Positions 10,297-18,798 of a stretch of DNA of 26,835 bases are shown here, in pieces. The stretch spans positions 24,221 to 51,055 of the forward strand of contig WELA01007304.1 of assembly GCA_009602735.1 (NCBI GenBank). Reading direction: 5' to 3'. Origin of the DNA: Mesotaenium endlicherianum. Taxonomy: Eukaryota > Streptophyta > Zygnematophyceae > Zygnematales > Mesotaeniaceae. Positions within the stretch are counted from its first letter, which is position 1. Each line of letters opens with the position of its first letter. A program made the translations under genes and the position numbers. The notes below the pieces were generated by a model. That model worked only from the letters and a program-made list of their open reading frames with translations, ran no database searches and was not told where the DNA came from.

Positions 10297-10313
10297 TCCA
10301 GTCTACTGACTGT
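10272..10313 (+). promoter_or_regulatory. Copy B: gag-pol -1 ribosomal frameshift signal
   Basis: Gag codons CCT TTA AAA GAC place the canonical X-XXY-YYZ heptamer T-TTA-AAA at 10272-10278. A 7-nt spacer (10279-10285) precedes a perfect 8-bp stem, ACAGTCAG (10286-10293) with CTGACTGT (10306-10313), around a 12-nt loop containing the gag stop. Slipping back one base enters the pol frame, which is open from here to the protease. Sequence evidence only; efficiency untested. Confidence 0.82.
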
Positions 10314-10364
10314 GAGGATGCTAGAGATAGTGAGTCGTCACTAGCTGCCCTCGTAGCAGGTATT

Positions 10365-10880
10365 ATGGGTCCTGCTGAACTGGATTCACTATGCATGCCT
10401 GACAACCAGATAAAGGAGACCATCAGCAATATAGACGTCCAGAGAGTGCACACTCTGGATGCTCTTGTTCCACCTGATGTCCAACATTTCTTTGCTACGT
10501 CAGGAGAACAATGCGAAAGTCAGGAAAAGACAGTCCCCCCTATCCTACTGCATTGCATGATTGCAGGTAGGAAGGTGAGGGCATTTGTTGACGGAGGGGC
10601 GTCACATACTTTTATCCACAAGGACTTAGTTAAGCGGCTAAGGCTGCCTACTGTCACCCAAGGGAATAGAAAGATATTCCTTGGAGATGCCTCAAGTATC
10701 CCGGGAGGAGTTATAACCAAGCCTATTGAGGTCCAGTTAGGTTCTGGCATTGCAGTTCTAACTGAAACGCTTACATTTGAGGTACTCAACACTGGCTTTT
10801 ATGATCTCGTGCTAGGCAGGTCCTGGCTTAATAGATTTAATATGCCTCCAGGACTAGCCCCTAAGAAGGGAAGTAGATAA
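10365..10880 (+). pseudogene. pol: Copy B: pol, protease part, with internal deletion and frameshift
   Basis: Retropepsin-like aspartic protease domain of the pol polyprotein; the Met at 10365 is only the first Met in the frame, which is open back to the frameshift site. The active-site block [12 protein letters not shown] has D-G-G, as in copy A. After RSWLNR the sequence jumps to [10 protein letters not shown]: about 318 nt (106 codons) of linker present in copy A (its 2164-2481) are missing, in frame. Just after, one extra A near 10866-10870 (AAGAAGGG against AAGAGGG) shifts the frame and leads to TAG at 10878-10880, cutting protease from RT. Confidence 0.88.
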
Positions 10881-11709
10881 TAAGATTGATCTATTACCTG
10901 GGAGTCAGCCACCTTGGCAACGCACTTATGGCTTATCTTATGTGGAGAGCGAGGAGTTGAAAACACAGATTGCAGAGCTTGAGGAAAATGGTTATATTTC
11001 TCCCAGTAAATCACCGTACGGCGCACCCATCCTATTTGTAAAGAAAAAGGATGGCAGTATGCGGAAGTGTGTGGATAACAGAGCCCTGAACAGAATTACC
11101 GTAAAGAACAAGTATGCTTTACCCAAAATCAAGGACTTGCTTGATACCCTGTCTGGTGCTAAGGTGTTCAGTAAGATAGATCTCAAGAGTGGTTATCATC
11201 AAATCAGAATTGCTGAGGGGGATGAACACAAGACTGCCTTCCGCACACGTTATGGACACTATGAGTTCAACGTGATGCCATTTGGACTGACTAATGCTCC
11301 TGCTACCTTCATGGGTGCTATGAATGACATTTTCAGACCTTATTTGGATAAGTTTGTGCAAGTTTTCCTGGATGATATTTTAATTTTCTCTAAAGATGAA
11401 GCTCAGCACGCTGAACACTTAAAGAAAGTGCTGGACACTCTGCGGAAAAATCACTTGTATGACAAAATGAGCAAGTGTGATTTCTTCAAGGAAAGTATTG
11501 AATTCTTAGGCCACGTTGTCAGTAAAGAGGGCATCAGTGTGGATCCTAAGAAAGTCCAGACCATAAGGGACTGGCCAGTACCACAGTCTGTCTCTGAAGT
11601 TAGATCCTTCCTCGGGTTGGCTAAATACTATAGGAGATTTATTGAGAATTATTCCACAAAGGCCAGTAAACTGACTGACCTTTCTAAGAAAGACCTCGAG
11701 TATGTGTAG
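10881..11709 (+). pseudogene. pol: Copy B: reverse transcriptase
   Basis: Reverse transcriptase of the pol polyprotein, in the +1 frame after the shift near 10868. Blocks in order: [75 protein letters not shown], and the catalytic [10 protein letters not shown] (about 11365-11395), then [18 protein letters not shown] of the thumb/connection. It ends at TAG 11707-11709, where copy A has TGG (Trp). The conserved residues are intact, but the domain is cut off from gag by the upstream shift and from RNase H by this stop. Confidence 0.9.
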
Positions 11710-12375
11710 GGAGAAGAGCAGCAGGCTGCCTTCCAGACCCTTAAAGATGCCCTTTGTTCTGCCCCAGTGCTAGCCGTGTATGACCCCAGCAAACCGGTGC
11801 AGGTGGTTACTGATGCCTCTGACTTTGCCAAGGGTGCTATTTAGTTGCAGCCTGCTGACAAAACCACAAAGCATGGTAAGGTACGGCAGGAGTGGCATCC
11901 TGTGTTGTATGAGTCTATGAAATTCAATCCAGCGGAGATTAATTACTCAGTGCATGATAAAGAGCTGCTAGCTATCATTCATGTACTCAAACAGTGGCGA
12001 GCATACTTACATGGTAAAGATCTAGCTATGACCCATTTTCAGAAGAAGTCCAAACTGTCGAGGAGGGAGAACCGCTGGAGCCAGATGCTGGAGCAGTTCC
12101 AAGTCCAGATCGACTACAAACCAGGGAAGTTGAATCCTGCTGATGCACTCTCTAGAAGACCTGACTTGCAAGAAAGGAACTTTAGTCAGCATGCTGTAGA
12201 TAAAGTCTTGTGTGCACTCACTTCACTAAAGGTGAAAAAGTCCTTCCTAGAACAACTTAGGAAAGCCTACCTTTCTGACCCAATATTTGAGCCCAGCCCC
12301 ACTACTGGTGTGTGTCGTGCTACTGTACTCGGGTATAAGCTTAAGGGAGGGGTCTGGGTGACTGAAACCACTTGA
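11710..12375 (+). pseudogene. pol: Copy B: RNase H and linker to integrase
   Basis: Same frame as RT after the TAG. It has [13 protein letters not shown], then a second TAG (11842-11844, TTG in copy A), [28 protein letters not shown], and [12 protein letters not shown]. Relative to copy A about 21 nt are missing between HGK and LAMTHF, which removes the FKVITDH block with its catalytic Asp. Then comes a linker ending at TGA 12373-12375 (TCA in copy A), just before the integrase frame. The RNase H would be inactive. Confidence 0.87.
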
Positions 12376-13743
12376 GGCAGGCTGAAGCTGGTCATTCCTA
12401 ATAACTTGGAAATAAGGTCTCCCTTACTGAGTCAAGCGCATGACAGCCTCCTGGGTGGACATTTGGGGCAGGCCAAAACTGTTGGCAAACTGGCAAAACA
12501 TTATCATTGGGAGGGGTTACCCCGGGAGGTCTTGAAATATGTCAAGTCCTGTGACCAGTGTCAGAGAAATAAGTCTCGGCACACACCACCCGGAGGTCTC
12601 TTGCAACCGCTGCCCATCCCAGCTGGACGCTGGGAAACTATATCCATGGACTGGGTGGTCTCACTACCAAGAATTGCCAATGGGCATGATTCAATACTGG
12701 TAGTCGTGGATAAACTGACAAAAATGGTCATTTTTATCCCCACAACTGTCAAAGTGACTGCACTCGAAACAGCGAGACAGTTGCACAACGATGTAGTATG
12801 CCGACATGGGCTCTCTTCTAATATCATCTCAGATAGAGACTCAAAATTCACCTCTAAGTTCTGGAGAGCTTTAATGGGGTTAATGGGAGTCAAACAGCTT
12901 CTCAGCACAGCAAACCACCCTCAGACTGATAGGCAGAGTGAAAGAACTAACCGAGTTCTGCAGGAGGTGCTGAGAGCATATATTAACCAAAAACAAGATA
13001 ATTGGGATGACCTGTTGCCTCAAATTCAGTTTGCGGTCAACAGTGCGGTGCACGCGTCAACGGGCAAGACTCCTTTTGAACTCAGCCTGGGTAGAGTCCC
13101 TAAGTCTCCTCTAGATGTGCTAGGGGAATCTTTAACTGACCATCAAGGGATTGACAACCCGGTCTCCCTCCAGTTAACTCTGGAGTTTGCTGACACCCTG
13201 TCAGAAGTCCAACGAAACTTGCACAAGGCCCAAGAAAACCAACAAAAATACGCTAATCAACACCGTCGGGAACTGACATTTTCCAAGGGGGATTTAGTCA
13301 AACTGCATTCTCAGCACCTGTACCTCCCTGGTGTGGTCAAGAAAAAGCTTGGCCCTGTCTGGGTCGGTCCATATTCGGTGGTCCGTCGTGTCGGTCAGAA
13401 TGCTTACAAACTGAACATGTCAGCTGACTACAAGGGTCACCCGGTCTTTAATGTCTCCTTCCTGGAACCGTACATCAAAGGTGATACACTGTTCACAGGT
13501 CGGTTACCTGTCCAACCGGGACCGGTCCCCGCTGTCCGGGACGGCGACCCTGAGGAATATGAGGTCGATGAGATTTTAGACGCTCGCTCGGTCCGTCGAT
13601 CTTCTAAATGTGTCATGAAGTACCTCATCCGATGGAAGGGTTACGATGCCTTTGGGGACAGTTGGGAATTTAAAGATCAGCAGACCCATGCCAAAGGGGC
13701 GTTGAAACGGTTCCACCTTCGAGCGGCTAGGGCACCTCCCTAA
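12376..13743 (+). CDS. pol: Copy B: integrase with GPY/F module and C-terminal chromodomain
   Basis: Open frame continuing the pol frame after the TGA at 12373, so it has no credible start of its own and would need the polyprotein. HHCC zinc finger: AHDSLLGGH ... SCDQCQR. DDE core: Asp in SMDWVVSLP, Asp in ISDRDSKFTS, Glu in RQSERTNR. GPY/F-type module: LGPVWVGPYSVVRRVG ... HPVFNVSFLEPYIKG. Chromodomain near the end: YEVDEILDARS, then YLIRWKGYDAFGDSWEF, with the WKGY and SWE signature; in chromoviruses this domain directs insertion to marked chromatin. About 445 residues from the nominal TTG at 12406; this half of pol is intact, unlike copy A's. Confidence 0.92.
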   Translation, partial: GRLKLVIPNNLEIRSPLLSQAHDSLLGGHLGQAKTVGKLAKHYHWEGLPREVLKYVKSCDQCQRNKSRHTPPGGLLQPLPIPAGRWETISMDWVVSLPRIANGHDSILVVVDKLTKMVIFIPTTVKVTALETARQLHNDVVCRHGLSSNIISDRDSKFTSKFWRALMGLMGVKQLLSTANHPQTDRQSERTNRVLQEVLRAYINQKQDNWDDLLPQIQFAVNSAVHASTGKTPFELSLGRVPKSPLDVLGESLTDHQGIDNPVSLQLTLEFADTLSEVQRNLHKAQENQQKYANQHRRELTFSKGDLVKLHSQHLYLPGVVKKKLGPVWVGPYSVVRRVGQNAYKLNMSADYKGHPVFNVSFLEPYIKGDTLFTGRLPVQPGPVPAVRDGDPEEYEVDEILDARSVRRSSKCVMKYLIRWKGYDAFGDSWEFKDQQTHAKGALKRFHLRAARAPP

Positions 13744-14068
13744 CAGTCATTTCCGTTGACACGGGAAGGTGACAGGAGGTCCTGTCTCCATATAAGTTGG
13801 AGGGAGATGTGACAGTTAGTGACAGTTGTGACAGGCAGCCCACCTTTAAATTTAAGTTGGAGGGAGTGGTAGCCTCTGATCACCATATTACCCACTCAAC
13901 CTGCGCTCACACTCACTTGTTCTCCAACTCAATTTTTCCTTATATTCGCTCACACCAGGTATTCCACTCTAGGAACTCTCCCGATCGCGTCCCTCTTCAT
14001 CAAGGGCACTCAGTAGCGGCAAAAATATCATGACTTCACTAACTGCATCGTGTTTATGATTGAGCAGG
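13744..14068 (+). other. Copy B: spacer between pol and the extra ORF, with hairpin and two PPT-like copies
   Basis: No ORF of note. It holds a hairpin GACAGG-AGGT-CCTGTC (13771-13786) and, 7 nt on, AAGTTGGAGGGA at 13794-13805, repeated exactly at 13854-13865. The same 12-mer is the polypurine tract at the real 3' LTR (15835-15846), also just after a hairpin. The rest is pyrimidine-rich, ending in a plausible splice acceptor (TTTTTCCTTATATTCG ... CACACCAG, AG at 13957-13958) about 110 nt before the extra ORF's ATG. Confidence 0.7.
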
Positions 14069-14251
14069 ATGACTCAAAAGTCGGAACTCAAGAGGAAGCG
14101 AAGGGCGGAAGAGGCACATGCAGAATACTTGCAATTCCGTGGAGACATCGAATCATCTTCCATCACCGCTCGGGAATCACAACGACTCCAACAACAGCGG
14201 GAGGCACAGAAGAAGAAGGAGGAGGAGGAACAGGCCAGACTGAGGCAAGAA

Positions 14252-14302
14252 TAAATGGACAGAAAAGCTGCAGAGGNTAAATGGACAGAAAAGTTGCAGA
14301 GG
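14252..14302. other. Single N flanked by a 25-nt direct duplication (assembly join)
   Basis: A 25-nt unit beginning TAAATGGACAGAAAAG occurs at 14252-14276 and 14278-14302 with one mismatch, separated by N at 14277. The extra 26 nt shift the extra ORF's frame. Same pattern as at 1221 and 15423. Confidence 0.8.
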
Positions 14303-15413
14303 AGCAGAGGAGGAGAGGCAAGCTGAGGAGAAGCGGAAGCAGCAGGCTGAAGAAGAAGAACAGAGGAGAATCAGCAGCTACCGCTACACGGTGCTGGGCA
14401 AGGGCTTTGATCTACTGGAGGAGGCCTTCAAGTATGCCCAGAGAAGTCGCAGTGAGTCGCAGAAGGAAATCCTCCAGAAGGAAGGGGAGACATCCGAAAA
14501 CTTTGACAAGTATATAGAGGTCGGCACAGGGCTCCTCGTCTACCACGATTACGCCAGAATGGTAGGATATACCATCGGAGATGCCAAGGCAATGGCCCAG
14601 GTGAACGAAGCAGGAGCGGTCTCGATTCCTGGTATCTGGGGGGCAGATAGGGTCATCAAGATGACCCCCATGGACGCGGACAGCTTCAAGGACTCAACAC
14701 CCCACAACAGGTTCAAGGCCATGTACAATGAGGTGGAGAGGAGGAGCTGGGAATTCTTGGCCAGAGAAACCAGTCAGCTGGACTTTGCAGGGCACTGGTA
14801 CCCTTGTACTCTTAAAATGACAGACGCTGCCTTCTTCCAAAAGCCCACTGATTGGCGGTGGATGACCATGAACATGAGGGACCTGCAGAATGACAGGGCG
14901 ACGGATGAGGATTTCCTGACAGACCTAAACGGGAATATAGTATTGCCCCCTCACATTGCGGCTTGGGATCCAAGATTGGATGGAGTCAGAGACTGCATGA
15001 GCCAAGAGATGCAGGGGGACAGAAGCAGGGCCAGAGAGTCATTCTCCAAAGGGAAGCACGCTTGTGCCAAATGGGCAAGTAAGCAGGGGGAAAAGGACCT
15101 CTATGCGGTCCAGACTCAGCAGCCCCCACCAGCACCCAAAAGGGGAAGGTCAGTAGGATATTCTTTTTCTCGGGAGGAGCTGGAGCAGCGGACAGAGGAG
15201 ACCCCAGAAGTCTCAGAGGAACCCGGGGACGGCGAGGAGGCGGAGTCGGAGGAAGACGAGGAGGAAGGCGAGGAGGAGGACACTAGCCCCGCCGTGATCC
15301 TGACACCTGCCACATCCCCTGTAAGGGAGAAGACGGGGTGGGCCCCGCCGCAACTCGCTCAAGAGGAGGATATCACTTGGCTGGGGACTGCCAGAGGACA
15401 GAGCCCATCTCCA

Positions 15414-15432
15414 GGCAAGGAGNCGCAAGGAG
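15414..15432. other. Single N flanked by a short direct duplication (assembly join)
   Basis: GCAAGGAG appears on both sides of N 15423. Alignment with copy C (around 5602-5620) shows that 10 nt are extra here; removing them restores the conserved C-terminal frame of the extra ORF, apart from one TAG where C has CTG. Confidence 0.75.
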
Positions 15433-15762
15433 ACCTAGTCGGACAGGGCAGACAGGAGGGCTGCTCGGGAGATAGCCAGAGGTCTGCCAGCATCTCCCTC
15501 GCAAAGAGGGCATGTACCCTTGGCTCATGTCATGCAACATCCTTCCGGGATGTCGGTATATGTACCTGTCAGTTTGAGGGCTGCCCAGGAGAAGACTGTC
15601 TCCCTTCAGCTTCAGATTGTGCAGGAGGAAACAGCCCAGTTGCTGCATTCTCCGCCGGGTCCTTACACGGAACCCCCTTCTCTGACAGGCTTCAAAAGAC
15701 CCCAAGACAAGAGGAGGTCTGGCTCCCCTGAGCATAGGGCCTCAGGAGCATCTTCCTCCTAA

Positions 15763-15847
15763 GGGCAGCAGGCTGGGGATAAGAGGGACAGCACGCTGTT
15801 ATTAGTGATAGTGTTGTCGAGACGACAACATGATAAGTTGGAGGGAT
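15763..15847 (+). other. Copy B: 3' untranslated region with hairpin and polypurine tract
   Basis: Hairpin GTTGTCG-AGA-CGACAAC (15813-15829), 5-nt spacer, then AAGTTGGAGGGAT (15835-15847) touching the 3' LTR. This is the expected plus-strand primer site. The hairpin is kept in copy C with compensating base changes. Confidence 0.75.
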
Positions 15848-16566
15848 TGTAATGAATCAGTATACTGGTTGATATAATTTTCATTTAAATAATATAGTTA
15901 AATAAGTTCAGCCTGCTGAACTCTAGTTAACAATCAGTGTGCTAGACTTTATACTTAATATCAGTTTAATGACTTGGCCGGAAGTAGCAGGCTGAGGTCA
16001 CCTTAAGTCAGCTTGCTGACACATTCTTTGACAGCCAGCTGACTTCCGTACTCGGTAGCAGCAAACTGCCTTGACATGCATCTAAGTGTGGTGTGCTAGA
16101 TGAATGGCCAGATGACATCCCTATGATGGATGACGATTCGGGATGATGGGAGATGGCGGTGGATTTGGTTAACCGAGGTCCTACCAACGTGGTTAACTCC
16201 CGGGTAGGCGGTGCCATCGCACTGACCGTAGAACAGTAAACTCATTTCATGTACATACGCTAGACATTGCTCTCGAGTTCGGCATTCGGAAACGAGGCCA
16301 ACTCTCTTGTACAGCTTACTGAGAGAGATCTGAATCCAAGGCGAGAAGCCATTGATACGCACTGTCTTCTAACCTTGCTTATGTATGAGATTACTGATTT
16401 GCATCATAGATGCTAGTTTACTCGCATTTGACTTACGAGTATTATTCACTGCTAGTGTATTGTCCTTTTCCAAAAACCAGTTAACGGAAATACCATAAAG
16501 ATTACTTGCTGATATAAAAATCTTTATTAATTGTTAATCGCCTATTTGATAAGTTGATTCATTTCA
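15848..16566 (+). repeat. Copy B: 3' LTR
   Basis: 719 bp, homologous end to end with 8063-8783. It begins TGTAATGAATCAG after the polypurine tract and ends GATTCATTTCA; then ACGTGTTACTATC resumes element D's integrase. Confidence 0.9.
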
Positions 16567-17063
16567 ACGTGTTACTATCATCCAAAAATATTTCTCTAAA
16601 CAATAGGCCTGCTGGCAGCAAGTTCTCTCCCAAATATTTGGGACCCTTCAAGATTATCCAGCAAGTCAACCCCGTTGCTTTCAAGCTAGAACTTCCCCAG
16701 ACTATGCACATCGACCCCGTATTCCACGCATCCCTCTTCAAGCCATATGTGCAACCCGACAACAAGTTCCCAGGACGTGTGACAACCCCACCAGCCCCAA
16801 CAATAGTGGATGATCAATTGGAGTACAAAGTGGAAGACATAGTGGCTATGAGAAATTTCAGGAGACAGCAGCAATACTTGATCAAGTGGAAAGGATATCC
16901 AGATTTGGAGAATAGTTGGGTGGCGGCGCACTACCTTGACAAAGTTCAAAGAAAGTTGAAGCGCTTCCATGACGCCAACCCCCATCTTGGACCAGCCCCA
17001 AGTCTCTCTACTAGAAGCCCAAAGACTTTAGGGAGGCAGCCTGCCACCATCAAGATACAGTAG
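16567..17063 (+). pseudogene. Element D: integrase C-terminus with chromodomain
   Basis: Direct continuation, in frame, of the D integrase cut at 8062 (GDNV + LLSSKN). It holds the GPY/F-type module (KYLGPFKIIQQVNPVAFKL ... DPVFHASLFKPY) and a chromodomain (YKVEDIVAMRNFRR, YLIKWKGYPDLENSWV), then a basic tail ending at TAG 17061-17063. About 165 residues without interruption. The chromodomain places D among chromoviruses, but it is a different lineage from A/B/C. Confidence 0.9.
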
Positions 17064-17876
17064 AAGACCCCTTGGAGGCAGCCTGCAAGAACAAGAAAGA
17101 GGAAAAATTGACTTTAGACACTCTCCTCTTCTTGCAGTTTCTGGACAGAAAATTAAAATTGCTACTGGTGATAGGTCTCTGCATAACAAAATCTGAAAAT
17201 GTACCTCGCTGTAGTTCGTAAGTAGTCGATCCTTTAGAGTCCAAGTTTGCTCAATTTGGAGCACTGGTGAGAGAGATATGATGCTCTAAGTACAAGTCAG
17301 GCTGCTGGCATTATTAGGGCAGAATATGCCTTCTGATATTGTGCCCTCCCCTGAACTTGGAATGCTCTGAAACTCAAGACTCTGGTAGAACATCTTACAG
17401 CGCCCATTTTGAGACTTACTTTGCAGAATTTGGAGAAGTATAGAAGGACTTATGATTTTCAGAAGTTTCTGCACAGATTTGGAGGAGTGCCTACTCTCTC
17501 AGCTCTCAACGACACTCCAGAAATTAGAATGCTCTCAAATTTGGTGACCCGGTAGAGTTCTTCGACGCAGTCCGTCTGGCACTCAAATTTTGAGATTTAG
17601 AGCAGTTTTGTGGCCGCTATGAAGTTTTGAATTCTTGGCAGATTCTGGGCCAACTTGTAAAATTTTCTTTATCATCAAGGAGTAGGCAAGCCAATAAGGT
17701 CACACCACCCACGACCTTGCCTAGTCTACCTTACATGTGTAGCACCTGACTTGGCGCCTTGGACTAATCTTCTTCACATGTGTGGCATCTGACTTGAAGC
17801 TGTTGACTAGTCTGCTCCACTTGTGTAAGACCTGACTTGACGCGCCGAGACGTCGCTTTTTCTGTCGGGGGGATGA
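17064..17876 (+). other. Element D: 3' untranslated region with 43-bp tandem repeat
   Basis: No ORF. Near its end three degenerate units of 43 bp (about 17721-17850) share ACATGTGT or ACTTGTGT (17733, 17776, 17819) followed by CCTGACTTG-like sequence. A purine run, GGGGGGATGA (about 17867-17876), directly precedes the LTR and is the likely polypurine tract. Confidence 0.65.
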
Positions 17877-18379
17877 TGTAGTGATTTGAGTTATAAAATA
17901 TTAGTTGGCATATATTTTAATGTTTTTGAACATATTTGGAGTAGTATTGTGTGGAGTCAAGTGTAAATAGATACTCTAGCGACTTGGTTCATGTCCTTTG
18001 AACCTTCTAAGGCATTTTCGAAGTTAGAGGAAGGACCTAGAAGAACTCCATGTGGCAAAAGTCAAATGTGCCATTTTTAGGTCAAAAGGACATGTGTACA
18101 TTATTTTAGAAAGAGGTGGCAAGTTTTGGGATGTGTTGGGTGCCAACACATCAACCTACACCTTCCTAGAATTTACTTATGTAGCAAGTATATAAACAAG
18201 AGCTAGAACATAGAAAGACATTCCATAATCACTCTTGTACGTGCCAAATTCCAGAAATACATTAACTATCGAGAAGCCATCTTTCTTTCAAGAAGCTACC
18301 ACTTGTGTTCAAAGATCCTTGTCTTGAATGGATAAAGTATTATATTCTACTAAGTACTTTATCTGTCTGTTTCACTACA
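17877..18379 (+). repeat. Element D: 3' LTR
   Basis: 503 bp bounded by a perfect 8-bp inverted repeat, TGTAGTGA at 17877 and TCACTACA at 18372-18379, starting right after a polypurine tract. It holds a good TATA box (TATATAAAC, about 18189-18197). It shows no similarity to the A/B/C LTRs. AGGTG (18380-18384) would be the right target duplicate; the partner is outside the window, so the right border rests on the inverted repeat. Confidence 0.78.
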
Positions 18380-18798
18380 AGGTGTGTGTACCAAAAAGGT
18401 GTATATAAAAGAAGGGGCTCACTTTTCATAATGTCGTCCAACATTGTCCAAGGTGCATTTGGCACATTTGTACTTGCGCCTAAAACAATTGAAACGCATG
18501 AAGTTGTGTATTATCTTCAATTTCAGATACATCTCATTCTCTTTGTGGCAAACCAAAGCAAGTGAAGACGATGAACCAGAAGCCAGATACAAATTTGTGG
18601 ACAATTTAAGCTAGAAAAGGAAAGAAGCTAAGTTCTCAAAGTAATCATAAGAACGCATGTTACGCTTTGTCAACACACCAAAGCCTTGTAGCATGATAGG
18701 ATAGGAGTGTGTCCATACAACAACAAAATTCTCAGCACCAATAGCCTGGAAGAAATCTTGTCCAAGTCAGACACACCATATGGACACAATAAATGAAG
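18380..18798. other. Host DNA between the retroelement nest and the fucosyltransferase-like gene
   Basis: No protein or RNA gene that I can support. On the minus strand it would hold the 3' untranslated region of the gene ending at 18799. A TATATAAAAG on the plus strand near 18402 has no gene after it. Confidence 0.5.

Larger units (their letters stand above)
14069..15762 (+). pseudogene. Copy B: extra ORF between pol and 3' LTR, function unknown
   Basis: I do not recognise this protein. ATG 14069 (MTQKSELKRKRRAEEAHAEY) opens a Lys/Arg/Glu/Gln-rich, probably coiled-coil N-terminus; the frame meets TAA at 14252-14254, then an N-containing 26-nt duplication and a shift. From about 14304 to 15422 a long frame runs: AEEERQAEEKRKQQ, a globular-looking middle (YTVLGKGFDLLEEAF, GLLVYHDYARMVGYT, WEFLARETSQLDFAGHWYP, TDWRWMTMNMRDLQ, LPPHIAAWDPRLDG), a Pro/Arg linker, then an acidic Glu-rich region with TSPAVILTPATSPV. 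A 10-nt insertion carrying N 15423 moves the true frame, which continues to TAA 15760-15762 (GMSVYVPVSLRAAQEK). No signal peptide, membrane segment or envelope-like cysteine pattern is visible. Copy C keeps the tail. Confidence 0.68.
8063..16566 (+). mobile_element. Copy B: complete Ty3/gypsy chromovirus with extra 3' ORF, inserted in element D
   Basis: An 8.5-kb LTR retrotransposon: 5' LTR, primer site, gag, -1 frameshift signal, protease, RT, RNase H, integrase with chromodomain, a 2-kb extra ORF region, polypurine tract, 3' LTR. CAACGTG occurs at both junctions (8058-8064 and 16565-16571), overlapping the LTR ends by two bases each side, so the usual 5-bp duplication is either CAACG or ACGTG. 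Removing the element rejoins element D's integrase in frame (GDNV + LLSSKN). The two LTRs differ at about 30 positions by eye (roughly 95-96% identical), so insertion is fairly old. Confidence 0.93.

Noticed and set aside
13806..14068. A solo LTR or foreign LTR fragment starting TGTGACAG after the first PPT-like copy
   Set aside because: No matching inverted end (CTGTCACA) or second copy is found in the window, so an LTR cannot be called; kept only as a possibility within the PPT-module finding.
14069..15762. Reading the extra ORF as a true envelope gene (endogenous-retrovirus-like)
   Set aside because: No signal peptide, membrane-spanning segment, cleavage motif or cysteine pattern; only the position is env-like.
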